Shown here: piece by piece, positions 53,061 through 61,948 of the stretch | How positions within the stretch are numbered: position 1 is the stretch's first letter | How the letters are laid out: each line of letters begins with the position of its first letter | Assembly: GCA_964399545.1 (NCBI GenBank) | Contig: CAYNRG010000001.1 | Coordinates: 186,001-250,000, forward strand | Length of the DNA stretch: 64,000 bases | From: CAYNRG01 sp964399545 | GTDB taxonomy: Bacteria > Bacillota_I > Bacilli_A > Erysipelotrichales > Erysipelotrichaceae | Reading direction: 5' to 3' | Position numbers and translations under genes: made by a program | The notes under the pieces: generated by a model | What the model was told of the DNA's origin: nothing | Database searches by the model: none | What the model saw: only the letters and a program-made list of their open reading frames with translations

Positions 53061-54428
53061 ATGAAAAAATACAAAAATTTTAATTTTAAGCCGGAGGTAC
53101 AGCAATTTATTGAGCTTAACCATTTTGTAGAACCAACTCCGATTCAAAGTAGAGTTATTCCAGTAGCATTAAAAGGGAATGACATTATTGCTATATCGGA
53201 TACAGGAACAGGGAAGACACATTCTTTTTTAATACCATTAATGGAGATGATAGACTCTTCAAGTGAAGAAGTTGAGGCGGTAATTACAACACCTACTCGA
53301 GAATTAGCTATGCAAATCTTTAGAAATGCAAAAGTAATGATGAAAGCGAATCCCAACCTACGAATTAAATTGGTTACCGGTGGAATTGATCGTACTAAAA
53401 TGGCAAATTCTATTAAAAATCAACCTCACATTGTTATTGGAACACCAGGAAGAATTAAAGATTTGTTTTTAGAACAGTCGGTATTACGTGTAGAAAACGC
53501 GAAAGTATACATTGTGGATGAAGCAGATATGACCTTGGAATATGGATTTTTAGATGATGTAGATGCAATATGTGGAAGAATGAAAGATCATTTGCAAATG
53601 ATGGCATTCAGTGCTACTATTCCAGAAAATTTAAAGCCATTTTTAAAGAAATATATGCAAAATCCTAAAATTATTCAAATCGAGGAAGAGCATAAAAGTA
53701 ACCCTCAAATTGAGCATATTTTGGTTCCCTGCAAGCATCGTAGCTATAGTGAAGCATTGCAGTCAATTTTACCAGGATTTCTTCCATATGTTTGTCTAAT
53801 TTTTGCGAACACTCGTGAAGAAGCCTCTCAAGTTGCTAATGATTTGAGAAAATCAGGAGAGAACGTCATTGAAATTCATGGAGGACTTCAAGCTAGACAA
53901 AGAAAGCAAGCAATGAAACAGTTAGAAAATGTGGAGCATTCTTATGTTGTCGCGACTGATATTGCAGCACGAGGGCTAGATGTAGGAGAGATTACACATG
54001 TTGTTTCTTTGGGGTTTCCAACTGAAATAGATTTTTATATTCACCGTTCTGGAAGAACAGGACGTGCTGGAAGAGAAGGAACATGTTTTGCATTGTATAA
54101 AGAAGAAGATGCAAAATCTATAGAAGTGTTAATGAATCGTGGAGTGTTATTCAACCATAAAACTTTTAAAGATGGAGAGTGGCGAGAATTAAAATCATAT
54201 GGGCGGAAAAGCGTTTCTAAAAATGATTTAAGAGAAAAAGAAATAGCTATAAAATTAAAAAGAAAGAATGAAAAAGTAAAGCCAGGGTACAAAAAGAAAC
54301 GAGCGGCGGCAATCCAAAAAATTAAACAGAAAGAGAAGAGAGATAAGATTCGTAGTGAAATCAAATCTCAAAGAAAAGAAAGATACAAAGCAGCTCAACG
54401 ATTAAAGTCTAAGGGTCTAGTTGAATAG
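53061..54428 (+). CDS. DEAD-box RNA helicase
   Basis: A 455-residue helicase: Q motif (FVEPTPIQ), Walker A SDTGTGKT, PTRELAMQ, TPGRIKDL, Walker B VDEADMTLEYGF, FSATI, and the second domain with IFANTREEA, ATDIAARGLD and HRSGRTGRAGREG. The C-terminal 70 residues are very basic (KKKRAAAIQKIKQKEKR), as in cold-shock Csh helicases. AGGAGGT precedes the ATG. Which ribosome or mRNA step it serves is unknown. Confidence 0.92.
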   Translation: MKKYKNFNFKPEVQQFIELNHFVEPTPIQSRVIPVALKGNDIIAISDTGTGKTHSFLIPLMEMIDSSSEEVEAVITTPTRELAMQIFRNAKVMMKANPNLRIKLVTGGIDRTKMANSIKNQPHIVIGTPGRIKDLFLEQSVLRVENAKVYIVDEADMTLEYGFLDDVDAICGRMKDHLQMMAFSATIPENLKPFLKKYMQNPKIIQIEEEHKSNPQIEHILVPCKHRSYSEALQSILPGFLPYVCLIFANTREEASQVANDLRKSGENVIEIHGGLQARQRKQAMKQLENVEHSYVVATDIAARGLDVGEITHVVSLGFPTEIDFYIHRSGRTGRAGREGTCFALYKEEDAKSIEVLMNRGVLFNHKTFKDGEWRELKSYGRKSVSKNDLREKEIAIKLKRKNEKVKPGYKKKRAAAIQKIKQKEKRDKIRSEIKSQRKERYKAAQRLKSKGLVE

Positions 54429-54484
54429 TAGGGGAGTTGTTAACGCTTACTCTTAAGGCTTTATTTAAAAATGATTTAAGTGAA

Positions 54485-54537
54485 ATCCTATGAAAAAAGT
54501 GCGATAAAAATCGTGATAAATTCATAGGTTTTTATTA
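54485..54537 (+). terminator. Terminator of the DEAD-box helicase gene
   Basis: Stem CCTATGAA (54487-54494) with TTCATAGG (54521-54528), an inner CGAT/ATCG hairpin, then Ts. The rest of 54429-54716 shows no gene. Confidence 0.7.
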
Positions 54538-54649
54538 TAGTTATAAAGAAAGAAGGTAATGATATAGTACTGAATTTTGGATGATCGAGAGGATGTCTGT
54601 TGAAAAATTAATATATATTTAATAAGATTGAGTTAAATATCGCGAGCAT

Positions 54650-54677
54650 AAAAAAAGGCACTTACTTGTGTGTGCCT
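54650..54677 (-). terminator. Terminator of the small membrane protein gene
   Basis: On the - strand GGCAC/GTGCC arms (54657-54661 and 54672-54676) are followed by seven Ts. Confidence 0.7.
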
Positions 54678-54716
54678 AATAATTTTTGTTTTTCAATGAC
54701 GAAATAAAGAAATTTA

Positions 54717-55244
54717 TTATTTCTTTTGGGAGAATGCTGCTATGAAGTAACAGCTCGATAAGAAAAATGCACCAGCAGAAAGAGAAGCATTTAAGAAGAA
54801 AATGATTTGAGACAGATCAAGCTGGATAGCATTGAGGATAAGTAAAACCCCTAAGGCCACATAGAGAAAAGCTAGAAGAAGTATCTTATCTTTTGAATAA
54901 CTTTGTTGAATTTTACCTATAAAGGAAACTTTTTTATAAGGTTTAAAATTAGTGATTTGGGCTAAACTAGGAAGGAATTTGCGACGATATTGAAATTCAA
55001 GAATTCCTATTGCTAAAAGGCCAAGAACAATCCCAATACGAATATCAATTAAGAAGTTAGCTGTAAGTATAAATCCTACAAGAACATAAAGATATCTATT
55101 TTTGTAGAGCTGAAATTTTTTTTCGTCTTTTTCTTGAATGAGGTAACCGCAATTGTGTTGTTTTATATAGAGAACATTTCGGTTTTTATCATCTTGATAA
55201 ACATGGCGACCACTAATAATATTTTTTTTGTTGTGTTGATTCAT
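54717..55244 (-). CDS. Small four-TM membrane protein, unknown function
   Basis: A 175-residue protein. Residues 1-45 are a cytoplasmic Lys/Asp/Asn-rich part; two membrane segments follow (LYVLVGFILTANF and GIVLGLLAIGILEF), then a basic loop and two more (ILLLAFLYVALGVLLIL, and IIFFLNASLSAGAFFLS). No family recognised. The start is the ATG at 55244 (CGGAGGA six bases before); the longer frame adds nine residues. It has its own terminator and is divergent from agaS. Confidence 0.65.
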   Translation of the reverse strand: MNQHNKKNIISGRHVYQDDKNRNVLYIKQHNCGYLIQEKDEKKFQLYKNRYLYVLVGFILTANFLIDIRIGIVLGLLAIGILEFQYRRKFLPSLAQITNFKPYKKVSFIGKIQQSYSKDKILLLAFLYVALGVLLILNAIQLDLSQIIFFLNASLSAGAFFLSSCYFIAAFSQKK

Positions 55245-55374
55245 GCTAAAATCCTCCGACATTATTATCATACTTTAAAAACTTAAAAAAAGAAAGAATT
55301 TTTAAGAAAATGGAATAGACAAAAATAAGGGTTTGTACTTTTTAATCAAGAAATTATTGATTTTAGTTAATAGA

Positions 55375-55403
55375 TTGAAGTTTTACCTAATATTGCTTAT
55401 AAT
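55375..55403 (+). promoter_or_regulatory. Promoter of agaS-agaF
   Basis: TTGAAG (55375-55380), 17-bp spacer, TATAAT (55398-55403). A TG near the -10 may extend it. Confidence 0.65.
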
Positions 55404-55441
55404 AAGAAAGAAAATTAATGATTGGAAAGGGACTAAAAGAA

Positions 55442-56626
55442 ATGAATGAAATCAAATATTACAATATTTTAGAAAAAGAATGGGAAAGTAAAAAAGGTAT
55501 TTTTACAGCAAGAGAGATTTATCAACAGCCATCTACTTGGATGAAAACAGTAAATCAAATTAAAGAGATGAAGTCAGAAATTGATCACTTCTTAACGCCA
55601 ATCTTGGATAGTGAAGAGGCGACTGTAATTTTTATGGGAGCAGGGACTAGTGAGTTTGTAGGTAGAGCATTAGCTTCAACTTTAAATTCGCAAGTAGCAT
55701 GTTCGGTTCAAGCTTGTGGAACAACTGATATGGTAGTTGCCCCTGAAAATTATATTATGAAGGGAAGAAAAACAGTATTAGTTAGCTTTGGCCGTTCTGG
55801 AAATTCTCCAGAGTCAGTAGGAGCTCTTGAAACAGCAGAAGCAGTAGATAATCAAGTATTGCATTTATTTATCACTTGCAATAAAGAAGGAGCCTTAGCA
55901 AAAAAAGCGAGCACCAATAAAAATTGCTTATCAATTTGCTTAACGGATGAAACTCATGATCAATCGTTTGCGATGACTTCAAGCTTTTCAAATATGTATT
56001 TAGCAGCACTGCTTTGTTTTAATTTAAAACAATTAGATCAAGTGGGAACAGATGTTCTTCATGTATCAGATAGAGTACAGCAATTTTTGGATCACGAATT
56101 TAATCAAATATCAGATTTTATTACGGCGTACGATTTTAATAGAATTGTTTATTTAGGAGCTGAACATTTAAAAGGAATCAGTCAAGAGTCAGCATTAAAA
56201 ATGTTAGAATTGAGTGCTGGTAGAGTTGTTACAATGTATGATACGCCATTAGGATTTAGACATGGACCAAAATCAATAGTTGATGACTCTACACTTACAG
56301 TGATGTACTTAAGTGATGAAGATTATCGCCGTCAATATGAAATTGATTTAATTAAAGAAATGAGTCAACAGAGAAAAGGAAATAAGTTGATGGTTGTTTG
56401 TAACCGCGAATGTGGGGAGTTAAAGGAATTAGTAGACTTAAGCATTTGTATGAATTATTCAACTAATACACCACTAATGCTGGGTTTATCTGCAATTGTA
56501 ATTGCTCAGTTAATTGCGTTATTTAAATCAGATTTATTAGGAATTACACCTGATAATCCTTGTCCAACAGGAGAGGTTAATCGAGTGGTAAAAGGTGTTA
56601 TTTTATACCCATTTAATGGAGAGTAA
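55442..56626 (+). CDS. agaS: SIS-domain sugar isomerase/deaminase AgaS
   Basis: A 394-residue protein with two SIS domains. The N-terminal GAGTSEFVGRALAS and SFGRSGNSPESVGA, and the second-domain LGAEHLKGISQESALKMLEL with HGPKS are the AgaS family marks. AgaS deaminates/isomerises galactosamine-6-phosphate toward tagatose-6-phosphate. ATG 55442 (GGAAAGG upstream) is preferred over the in-frame ATG 55418 that lacks a site. It is followed 11 bases later by a PTS EIIA gene. Confidence 0.9.
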   Translation: MNEIKYYNILEKEWESKKGIFTAREIYQQPSTWMKTVNQIKEMKSEIDHFLTPILDSEEATVIFMGAGTSEFVGRALASTLNSQVACSVQACGTTDMVVAPENYIMKGRKTVLVSFGRSGNSPESVGALETAEAVDNQVLHLFITCNKEGALAKKASTNKNCLSICLTDETHDQSFAMTSSFSNMYLAALLCFNLKQLDQVGTDVLHVSDRVQQFLDHEFNQISDFITAYDFNRIVYLGAEHLKGISQESALKMLELSAGRVVTMYDTPLGFRHGPKSIVDDSTLTVMYLSDEDYRRQYEIDLIKEMSQQRKGNKLMVVCNRECGELKELVDLSICMNYSTNTPLMLGLSAIVIAQLIALFKSDLLGITPDNPCPTGEVNRVVKGVILYPFNGE

Positions 56627-56637
56627 AGGAGAAAAAA

Positions 56638-57072
56638 ATGATTGGAATTATTATTACAGGACATGGTAACTTTGCATCAGGATTAACAAGTTCATTGACT
56701 TTGATTGCAGGAGCGCCAGAAAATTATGAAGTCGTAGATTTTGTTCAAGAAGACGGAGTTCAACAATTGGAGGAAAAGATATTAAAGGCGATTGAGAGTT
56801 TGAAGAATTGCAGCGAAATACTTGTATTTAGCGATTTAGTAGGTGGGTCACCGTTTAAAACTGCAGTAGAATGCTCAATGAAAGTTTCAGAAAAAGTAAC
56901 TGTATTGAGTGGAACAAATTTAGGTATGTTGATAGAATGTTCTATGGCTAGAAATTTTGTAGAAGATGCACAAGGACTAGTGGAACAGGTATTGGCTACT
57001 GGTAAGGAACAAGTCATGAAATATCAGTATGTAGAGAAAAAACAAGTTCAAGAATCAGAGGATGGAATTTAA
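56638..57072 (+). CDS. agaF: PTS EIIA component, mannose/fructose/sorbose family (AgaF-like)
   Basis: A 144-residue EIIA of the Man family. The phosphorylated histidine is H9 in ITGHGNFASG, and the DLVGGSPF motif follows. It accepts phosphate from HPr. Man-family EIIA needs IIB, IIC and IID for transport, but none are next to it or elsewhere in the window, so it is an orphan here. It could serve a transporter encoded elsewhere. It forms a two-gene unit with agaS. Confidence 0.85.
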   Translation: MIGIIITGHGNFASGLTSSLTLIAGAPENYEVVDFVQEDGVQQLEEKILKAIESLKNCSEILVFSDLVGGSPFKTAVECSMKVSEKVTVLSGTNLGMLIECSMARNFVEDAQGLVEQVLATGKEQVMKYQYVEKKQVQESEDGI

Positions 57073-57099
57073 ATAATTGTTGTAAATGTAGTCTAAGAG

Positions 57100-57140
57100 A
57101 GGATTAATTTTTGTGAAAAATGAAATTAATCCTTTTAATT
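57100..57140 (+). terminator. Terminator of agaS-agaF
   Basis: Stem AGGATTAATTT (57100-57110) with AAATTAATCCT (57123-57133), then TTTTAATTT. Confidence 0.8.
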
Positions 57141-57142
57141 TG

Positions 57143-57177
57143 ATAAAAAAGCAGGTCATCTAGAGGTTGACCTGCTT
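57143..57177 (-). terminator. Terminator of the AraC-type regulator gene
   Basis: Perfect 10-bp stem AAGCAGGTCA (57149-57158) with TGACCTGCTT (57168-57177). Read on the - strand it is followed by six Ts. Confidence 0.85.
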
Positions 57178-57221
57178 AATGTATTTAAGGCTATTTCCAA
57201 AAGTACAAACAATATAGAGGC

Positions 57222-58379
57222 TTAGTGTTCATCGTAAATCTTTTTTGCATAATCACTAGGAGTGATATTAAAGGTTTGGGTAAATTTTCTAGAAAAATAG
57301 TGAATTGAATTAAATCCAAGCATTGACGCAATTTCACTAAGAGTATAGCGTTGTTCCTTAATTAAGAGTTTGCTTTTTTCTAGTTTCAAATTACTGATAT
57401 ACCGTTTTGGAGCAACTTTTAAGTTGCTTTTGAATAGATGTTGAAGGCTAGAACGGCTGATCGAAAAAATTCTGCAAATTTCTTCAACTGTGATTGTTTG
57501 GTTAGTATTTGCGTGGATATAGGACAGAATTTCCTCGAGCATTTCATTTTCGAAATGCTGCCGGATAGGGTTAATAGCTTTTATTTCCTGTTTTTCTCCT
57601 TGTAATAGTAGAATGATTAATTCTTGAAGGTAGATTAGCATCAATTCTTTTGAGTAGGGATCTGTTGATACCGATGCATGGCTAATTTTTGTTAGAACTT
57701 GATAATGATCACGAGAACAAATAAAAACTTTATTTAGCAAAGGTGAATAGTTTTCACAATGGAGATCAAAAATTAAAGTAAGATAACTACATGGTTTGTC
57801 CGAAGTGATTTTTTGAGTATGGTGTTGATGAGGTGCATAGAAAATAAGATTATAAGAATTAAGAGAAAAGGAAGATTTATCAATAGTAGTTTCTAAAGAG
57901 CCATTATCCACAAAAGTTAATTCAAAGTGAGAGTGGCACTCTCCATCAAAGTGATAGCCTGGAGATTTAACACTGTAGTAATAAGCATATAATTCAGGAA
58001 TCGTGATTTGAGGTTTAATTGATTTGTAAATGTAAGGACTATCTAGAAAATGATCACTTGTTGTTGAATTAGGATAGGTGTAAAAGTTATAAGAGGCAGA
58101 GGTGTCTAATGGAAATATAGCGAATGGAACTCCGCGATTAATTCGTGTATTCTTGTGAATAATAAATAACTTAATATTTTTCTTTGAATTTAAAATAGCG
58201 ATAGCTAACATAGATTCAGATGGAGCTTCAATATAGCAACTACTGGAATAACTGGTTAGTTTTGAAAATGATTGAGAAGTACAAGTTTTAGAAACTCCAA
58301 TTAGCTTTTTATTTAGTTTAAAAGCATTAGAAGACTTGCCATATTTTAGAAAATACGAGCCAGTTGTTTTTTTTAGCAT
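57222..58379 (-). CDS. AraC-family transcriptional regulator
   Basis: A 385-residue regulator on the - strand. The C-terminal 100 residues are the AraC double HTH (EEICRIFSISRSSLQHLFKS and LSEIASMLGFNSIHYFSRKF). The preceding part has a cupin-like fold with a GECHSHFELTFVDNG element, the sugar-binding type. The first ~120 residues are a poorly conserved extension. It sits between agaS-agaF and gatZ and is likely to control them. Confidence 0.88.
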   Translation of the reverse strand: MLKKTTGSYFLKYGKSSNAFKLNKKLIGVSKTCTSQSFSKLTSYSSSCYIEAPSESMLAIAILNSKKNIKLFIIHKNTRINRGVPFAIFPLDTSASYNFYTYPNSTTSDHFLDSPYIYKSIKPQITIPELYAYYYSVKSPGYHFDGECHSHFELTFVDNGSLETTIDKSSFSLNSYNLIFYAPHQHHTQKITSDKPCSYLTLIFDLHCENYSPLLNKVFICSRDHYQVLTKISHASVSTDPYSKELMLIYLQELIILLLQGEKQEIKAINPIRQHFENEMLEEILSYIHANTNQTITVEEICRIFSISRSSLQHLFKSNLKVAPKRYISNLKLEKSKLLIKEQRYTLSEIASMLGFNSIHYFSRKFTQTFNITPSDYAKKIYDEH

Positions 58380-58429
58380 AAATAACCTCCTTATATAAAA
58401 TAACTTCTATAGTTAACGTTCCATTAAAA

Positions 58430-58458
58430 ATTATAAATGCAAAAAATAAAAAAGTAAA
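58430..58458 (-). promoter_or_regulatory. Promoter of the AraC-type regulator gene
   Basis: On the - strand: TTTACT, 17-bp spacer, TATAAT. On + they read ATTATA (58430-58435) and AGTAAA (58453-58458). Confidence 0.55.
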
Positions 58459-58459
58459 T

Positions 58460-58493
58460 TAAAAAGGTATGATTTTTAAAATTCATACCTTTT
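58460..58493 (-). terminator. Terminator of the gatZ/kbaZ-like gene
   Basis: Perfect stem AAAAGGTATGA (58462-58472) with TCATACCTTTT (58483-58493); on the - strand Ts follow. The araC promoter is just beyond it. Confidence 0.85.
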
Positions 58494-58514
58494 GATGATA
58501 AGTATAATAGCCAT

Positions 58515-59849
58515 TTAATGGCAATCTGATGATAATTTTTCTTGATTTGTAGCTTGAAGATAATCTTCAATAGTTAACCCTATATAATCCTTAATTAGCG
58601 CTAGAGGATTATTGTCTATTTGATGATTTCTTACTTTTCTATACTGCAAGGGCATAAATTGACTTAAAAGGTTTAAAGGAATCGGTTGGGTAGATAAATT
58701 TTTGATGAGTAAATCGAAAGATGCTTGAATAGATTCCTTAGGTAAGTAATAGCGACAACGGTCAGAGAATGAAAATTTTCTCTTAATTGCAATTTCGGAG
58801 TCATTCCCATGGTAATATTTTTGCCAATATTTAGGCTCTGCAAGCATTGCCTCCTCTAATTTTTTGATAAAATTACTTTGCTTTTGTGGTTGATCATGTA
58901 GTAACTCTTGTTCAATAAAAGCAAGAGAGAAAATAGCTTCTCTTAGAGCGAAAGTCAAGCCAGGACCAACTTTTAAAATTCCAACACCATCAGTAACAAG
59001 TTGGCGTAAGGAAGTCTGAGTTTGGTAGTCTGTAGAATGACCTTCAAATACAATAGAGTCAAAATCTTTTAATGAAGCCATTAAGTCAGCTGCTTTAATA
59101 GGGTCATAATCTGTACAACCACTATCTTTTTCTTCAACACCTGGTTGAACAACAACAGCAATAACATGATTCCAACTGGTTTCAAGATTCATAGATAAAA
59201 AATGTTGCTTGAATGTTTCAACAGTAGATTTAAAATCATCAGGTTGAGTCACTTGAATTCCTTCACTAGATTCTTCTTGGGCTCCTCCAGGAATAGGAAC
59301 TTCGCTACCAACGATAAATACAGGGTGGATCGCTTCTGGATTTTTTTTAAGAAGTGATTCATAAGCTTCTTCAGCTACTTGAGCTAGTTCTGCACCACGT
59401 CGCGCAATGACATCATTGCTTAATGGACAATCACAAGGATCATCTTTTAAACGCATACTGGTATCTAAGTGAATTTTTGTGAAACCAGCTAAAACATATT
59501 GAGATACTAGTTCTTTTGCTTCTGCCATGGCTTCTTTTTCTGGAAGCGATGAAAAAGTAAGAGGTCCAAGGTGATCTCCACCTAGGATGATTTGAGACAT
59601 AGGAAGACTGACTTTCTTTGCGAGTCTTTCTATAAAACAATAAAAATCACTCGGAGTCATTCCGGTATAACCACCATGTTGGTCCACTTGATTTGCTGTT
59701 GATTCGATAAGGAGAAAAGAATTATTGTGTAATGCTTTTTCCATACAAGCTTCCAATACAAGAGGATGAGCGGAACAGGCAGAATAAATACCGATTGCTT
59801 TTCCACTTTTTTGTTGTTCAATAAGTTTAAATAAAGGATGTTTTTTCAT
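58515..59849 (-). CDS. Tagatose-1,6-bisphosphate aldolase accessory subunit (GatZ/KbaZ)
   Basis: A 444-residue member of the GatZ/KbaZ family, the non-catalytic partner that activates class II tagatose-bisphosphate aldolase. Family marks are SACSAHPLVLEACM, ESTANQVDQHGGYTGMTP, ILGGDHLGPL and FVGSEVPIPGG. The aldolase subunit itself (GatY/KbaY) is not in the window. It is divergent from radC and collinear with the AraC gene, fitting an N-acetylgalactosamine/galactosamine pathway with agaS. GatZ or KbaZ cannot be chosen. Confidence 0.9.
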   Translation of the reverse strand: MKKHPLFKLIEQQKSGKAIGIYSACSAHPLVLEACMEKALHNNSFLLIESTANQVDQHGGYTGMTPSDFYCFIERLAKKVSLPMSQIILGGDHLGPLTFSSLPEKEAMAEAKELVSQYVLAGFTKIHLDTSMRLKDDPCDCPLSNDVIARRGAELAQVAEEAYESLLKKNPEAIHPVFIVGSEVPIPGGAQEESSEGIQVTQPDDFKSTVETFKQHFLSMNLETSWNHVIAVVVQPGVEEKDSGCTDYDPIKAADLMASLKDFDSIVFEGHSTDYQTQTSLRQLVTDGVGILKVGPGLTFALREAIFSLAFIEQELLHDQPQKQSNFIKKLEEAMLAEPKYWQKYYHGNDSEIAIKRKFSFSDRCRYYLPKESIQASFDLLIKNLSTQPIPLNLLSQFMPLQYRKVRNHQIDNNPLALIKDYIGLTIEDYLQATNQEKLSSDCH

Positions 59850-60093
59850 ACGATTTACTCCATTTCTTAGTCATAACTTTAGATTATCATATTTTTAAGA
59901 TGAAAGGATTAGAAAAACTAAGAAATAATTTGCATTTTTTAGCAAAGGAAATGGAAAAAAAGGAATAATTAATTAATAAAGGAAAGAATTTTTTATTTAA
60001 ATAGTAAAAAGAAAATAAGAAGATTAAATTACTTTCCTATATATATTAGAGTAGAAAGGAAAAAGGTCTTGATGTTGTGAGAGTTAAAAAAAT

Positions 60094-60768
60094 ATGTTAG
60101 TAGAGGAAATGCCGGTAGAGGAAAGACCACGAGAAAAAGCTAAAAAATATGGAATAACTGTTTTATCAGATAAAGAGCTATTAGCTATTTTGCTTCGGCA
60201 CGGATATCATGGGCATTCTAGCTTGTCGATTGCTGAAGAAATATTAAAGAAAGCGCGAGGAATTGAGAATTTATCTCGGTTAAGTATTCAAGATTTAAAA
60301 GAGGTTAAAGGAGTAAAAGAAGTTAAAGCAATTGAAATTTTAGCTTGTTTTGAACTCTCTAAACGAATGCACTATGAACGACTTTTTGAAAAAGACGTTA
60401 TCAAAGAGCCAAGTGATTTGATTACTTGGTTGATGAAAGAGTTAGGGACTTTAGAACAAGAGAACTTTTTGGTTGTTTACTTAAATATAAAAAACCATAT
60501 TCAGGGTCATAAAATATTGTTTAAAGGAACAGTAGATAAGAGCCTTGTTCACCCTCGAGAGATATTTAAAGAAGCCTTGCGACTATCATCTAGTCGAATT
60601 ATGGTTGTTCACAATCATCCTTCAGGTGATTGTACGCCAAGTAATGCTGATATTTCTATAACGAAGCAACTTTATGATTGTGGAGAAATGATGGGAATTC
60701 TTCTTTTGGATCATCTTATTGTGTCTTCCTACACATGGTTTAGTTTTAAAGGGAATGGGCTGATTTGA
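60094..60768 (+). CDS. radC: RadC-family MPN+ protein
   Basis: A 224-residue protein with an N-terminal UPF0758 helix-hairpin-helix part (SIQDLKEVKGVKEVKAIEIL) and a C-terminal MPN+ domain. The JAMM metal motif HNHPSGDCTPSNAD is complete. Despite the name it is not a proven recombination enzyme. The start ATG 60094 has only a weak upstream site. Confidence 0.88.
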   Translation: MLVEEMPVEERPREKAKKYGITVLSDKELLAILLRHGYHGHSSLSIAEEILKKARGIENLSRLSIQDLKEVKGVKEVKAIEILACFELSKRMHYERLFEKDVIKEPSDLITWLMKELGTLEQENFLVVYLNIKNHIQGHKILFKGTVDKSLVHPREIFKEALRLSSSRIMVVHNHPSGDCTPSNADISITKQLYDCGEMMGILLLDHLIVSSYTWFSFKGNGLI

Positions 60769-60791
60769 TTCTTTAACTTTCTTTTTGGGTA

Positions 60792-60800
60792 TGGTATGAT
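60792..60800 (+). promoter_or_regulatory. Extended -10 promoter of the AI-2E-family gene
   Basis: TGGTATGAT at 60792-60800, with TTAACT near 60773. Confidence 0.45.
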
Positions 60801-60821
60801 AAATAAAAAGAGGGATAGGGT

Positions 60822-61910
60822 ATGAAATGGTCAGAAAGATTTAAGGAAAGGGTAGATGAAAATCTTAGTATAGTTAATTTACTGAAAGTATTATTAATGG
60901 CTTTAATTGTATTCCTTTTTGTTCAAACTGAGAAGGTATGGGCAGGTATTTTTTTAACTATAATGAATATAATTAAGCCGTTTCTTATTGGGTTTATAAT
61001 TGCTTATCTATTATATCCAGTTGTTAAATATTTGGAAGTGAAGGGAATTAAGAAAAAAATAGTGATTCCGATTTTATTTGTGCTCCTATTGGTTTTTATT
61101 GTAGCACTAATTTTTGCAATTACACCGATGTTAGTTGATCGAGGAAATCAACTGATTAATAGTCTACTGTCGAGTATGAACTATGTGCTATCTTTAGCAG
61201 AAACTGCGATAGAGGATACACCTTCAAATTGGACATTGGCCTTAGTAGACCAATTTCAGCTTTTATTAAGAGATACAGGAAAGTGGATACCTAGCATTAG
61301 TTCGAAGGTTCCTGTAATCCTTTCGGCGTTATTAAGTTTTACGACAGTGGCGATATTTACTATAATTATTTCTATCTATTTCTTATTTGATTATAAGAAA
61401 GTAACTAGTTTTGTAGATACGTTGATGGAAGGCGTTCATCCGGATATTCCTAAAATTTTTCATGAAATAGATTATCAAATTGGTACGTATGTTCGCAGTT
61501 TACTATTATTGATGGCGATTAAATTTCTAGAATATTCTTTGTTATATATAGTAGTTGGGCACAATGAGTGGCTGATTATTGCTATTTTAATGTCCTTAGG
61601 ATTGATTGTTCCGTATTTTGGAGCAACTTTCGCTAATACCATAGGGTTATTAAGTGCACTGACGCTTCCTTTGCCATCCATTTTAATATTGGTAGTAGGT
61701 ATCATAATTCTCTCTACAGTAGATGCATATATCATTGCACCTTTAATTTATATGAAAGGGAATAGGATTCCACCTTTGTGGACGCTGTTTAGTGTTTTTG
61801 CTTGTGGAAGCTTATTTGGTCCAATAGGTGTTATGTTAGCTGTTCCGATTTATATGATATGTAGAGTTGTTTTCAATTTTTATTATCATAAAAGAAGAGT
61901 AGCTTTATAA
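60822..61910 (+). CDS. AI-2E transporter family (PerM-like) permease
   Basis: A 362-residue membrane protein with about eight segments. The family pattern is clear: KPFLIGFIIAYLLYPVVKYLE near residue 50, GLIVPYFGATFANTIG near 270, and SLFGPIGVMLAVP near the end. Members include AI-2 exporters and Na+/H+-linked carriers, so substrate is open. It starts at ATG 60822 after AGGGATAGGG. A ZnuA-like gene follows with its own -10. Confidence 0.82.
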   Translation: MKWSERFKERVDENLSIVNLLKVLLMALIVFLFVQTEKVWAGIFLTIMNIIKPFLIGFIIAYLLYPVVKYLEVKGIKKKIVIPILFVLLLVFIVALIFAITPMLVDRGNQLINSLLSSMNYVLSLAETAIEDTPSNWTLALVDQFQLLLRDTGKWIPSISSKVPVILSALLSFTTVAIFTIIISIYFLFDYKKVTSFVDTLMEGVHPDIPKIFHEIDYQIGTYVRSLLLLMAIKFLEYSLLYIVVGHNEWLIIAILMSLGLIVPYFGATFANTIGLLSALTLPLPSILILVVGIIILSTVDAYIIAPLIYMKGNRIPPLWTLFSVFACGSLFGPIGVMLAVPIYMICRVVFNFYYHKRRVAL

Positions 61911-61914
61911 TTTG

Positions 61915-61923
61915 TGATATAAT
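61915..61923 (+). promoter_or_regulatory. Extended -10 promoter of the ZnuA-like gene
   Basis: TGATATAAT at 61915-61923. It overlaps an in-frame upstream ATG (61922), which argues for the later start 61949. Confidence 0.55.
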
Positions 61924-61948
61924 GGATAGAAAAGGAAAGAGGGAGTTC

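Noticed and set aside
54437..54450. Possible cre site (TGTTAACGCTTACT)
   Set aside because: The last base differs from the CcpA consensus, and it lies downstream of the helicase, far from any catabolic promoter.
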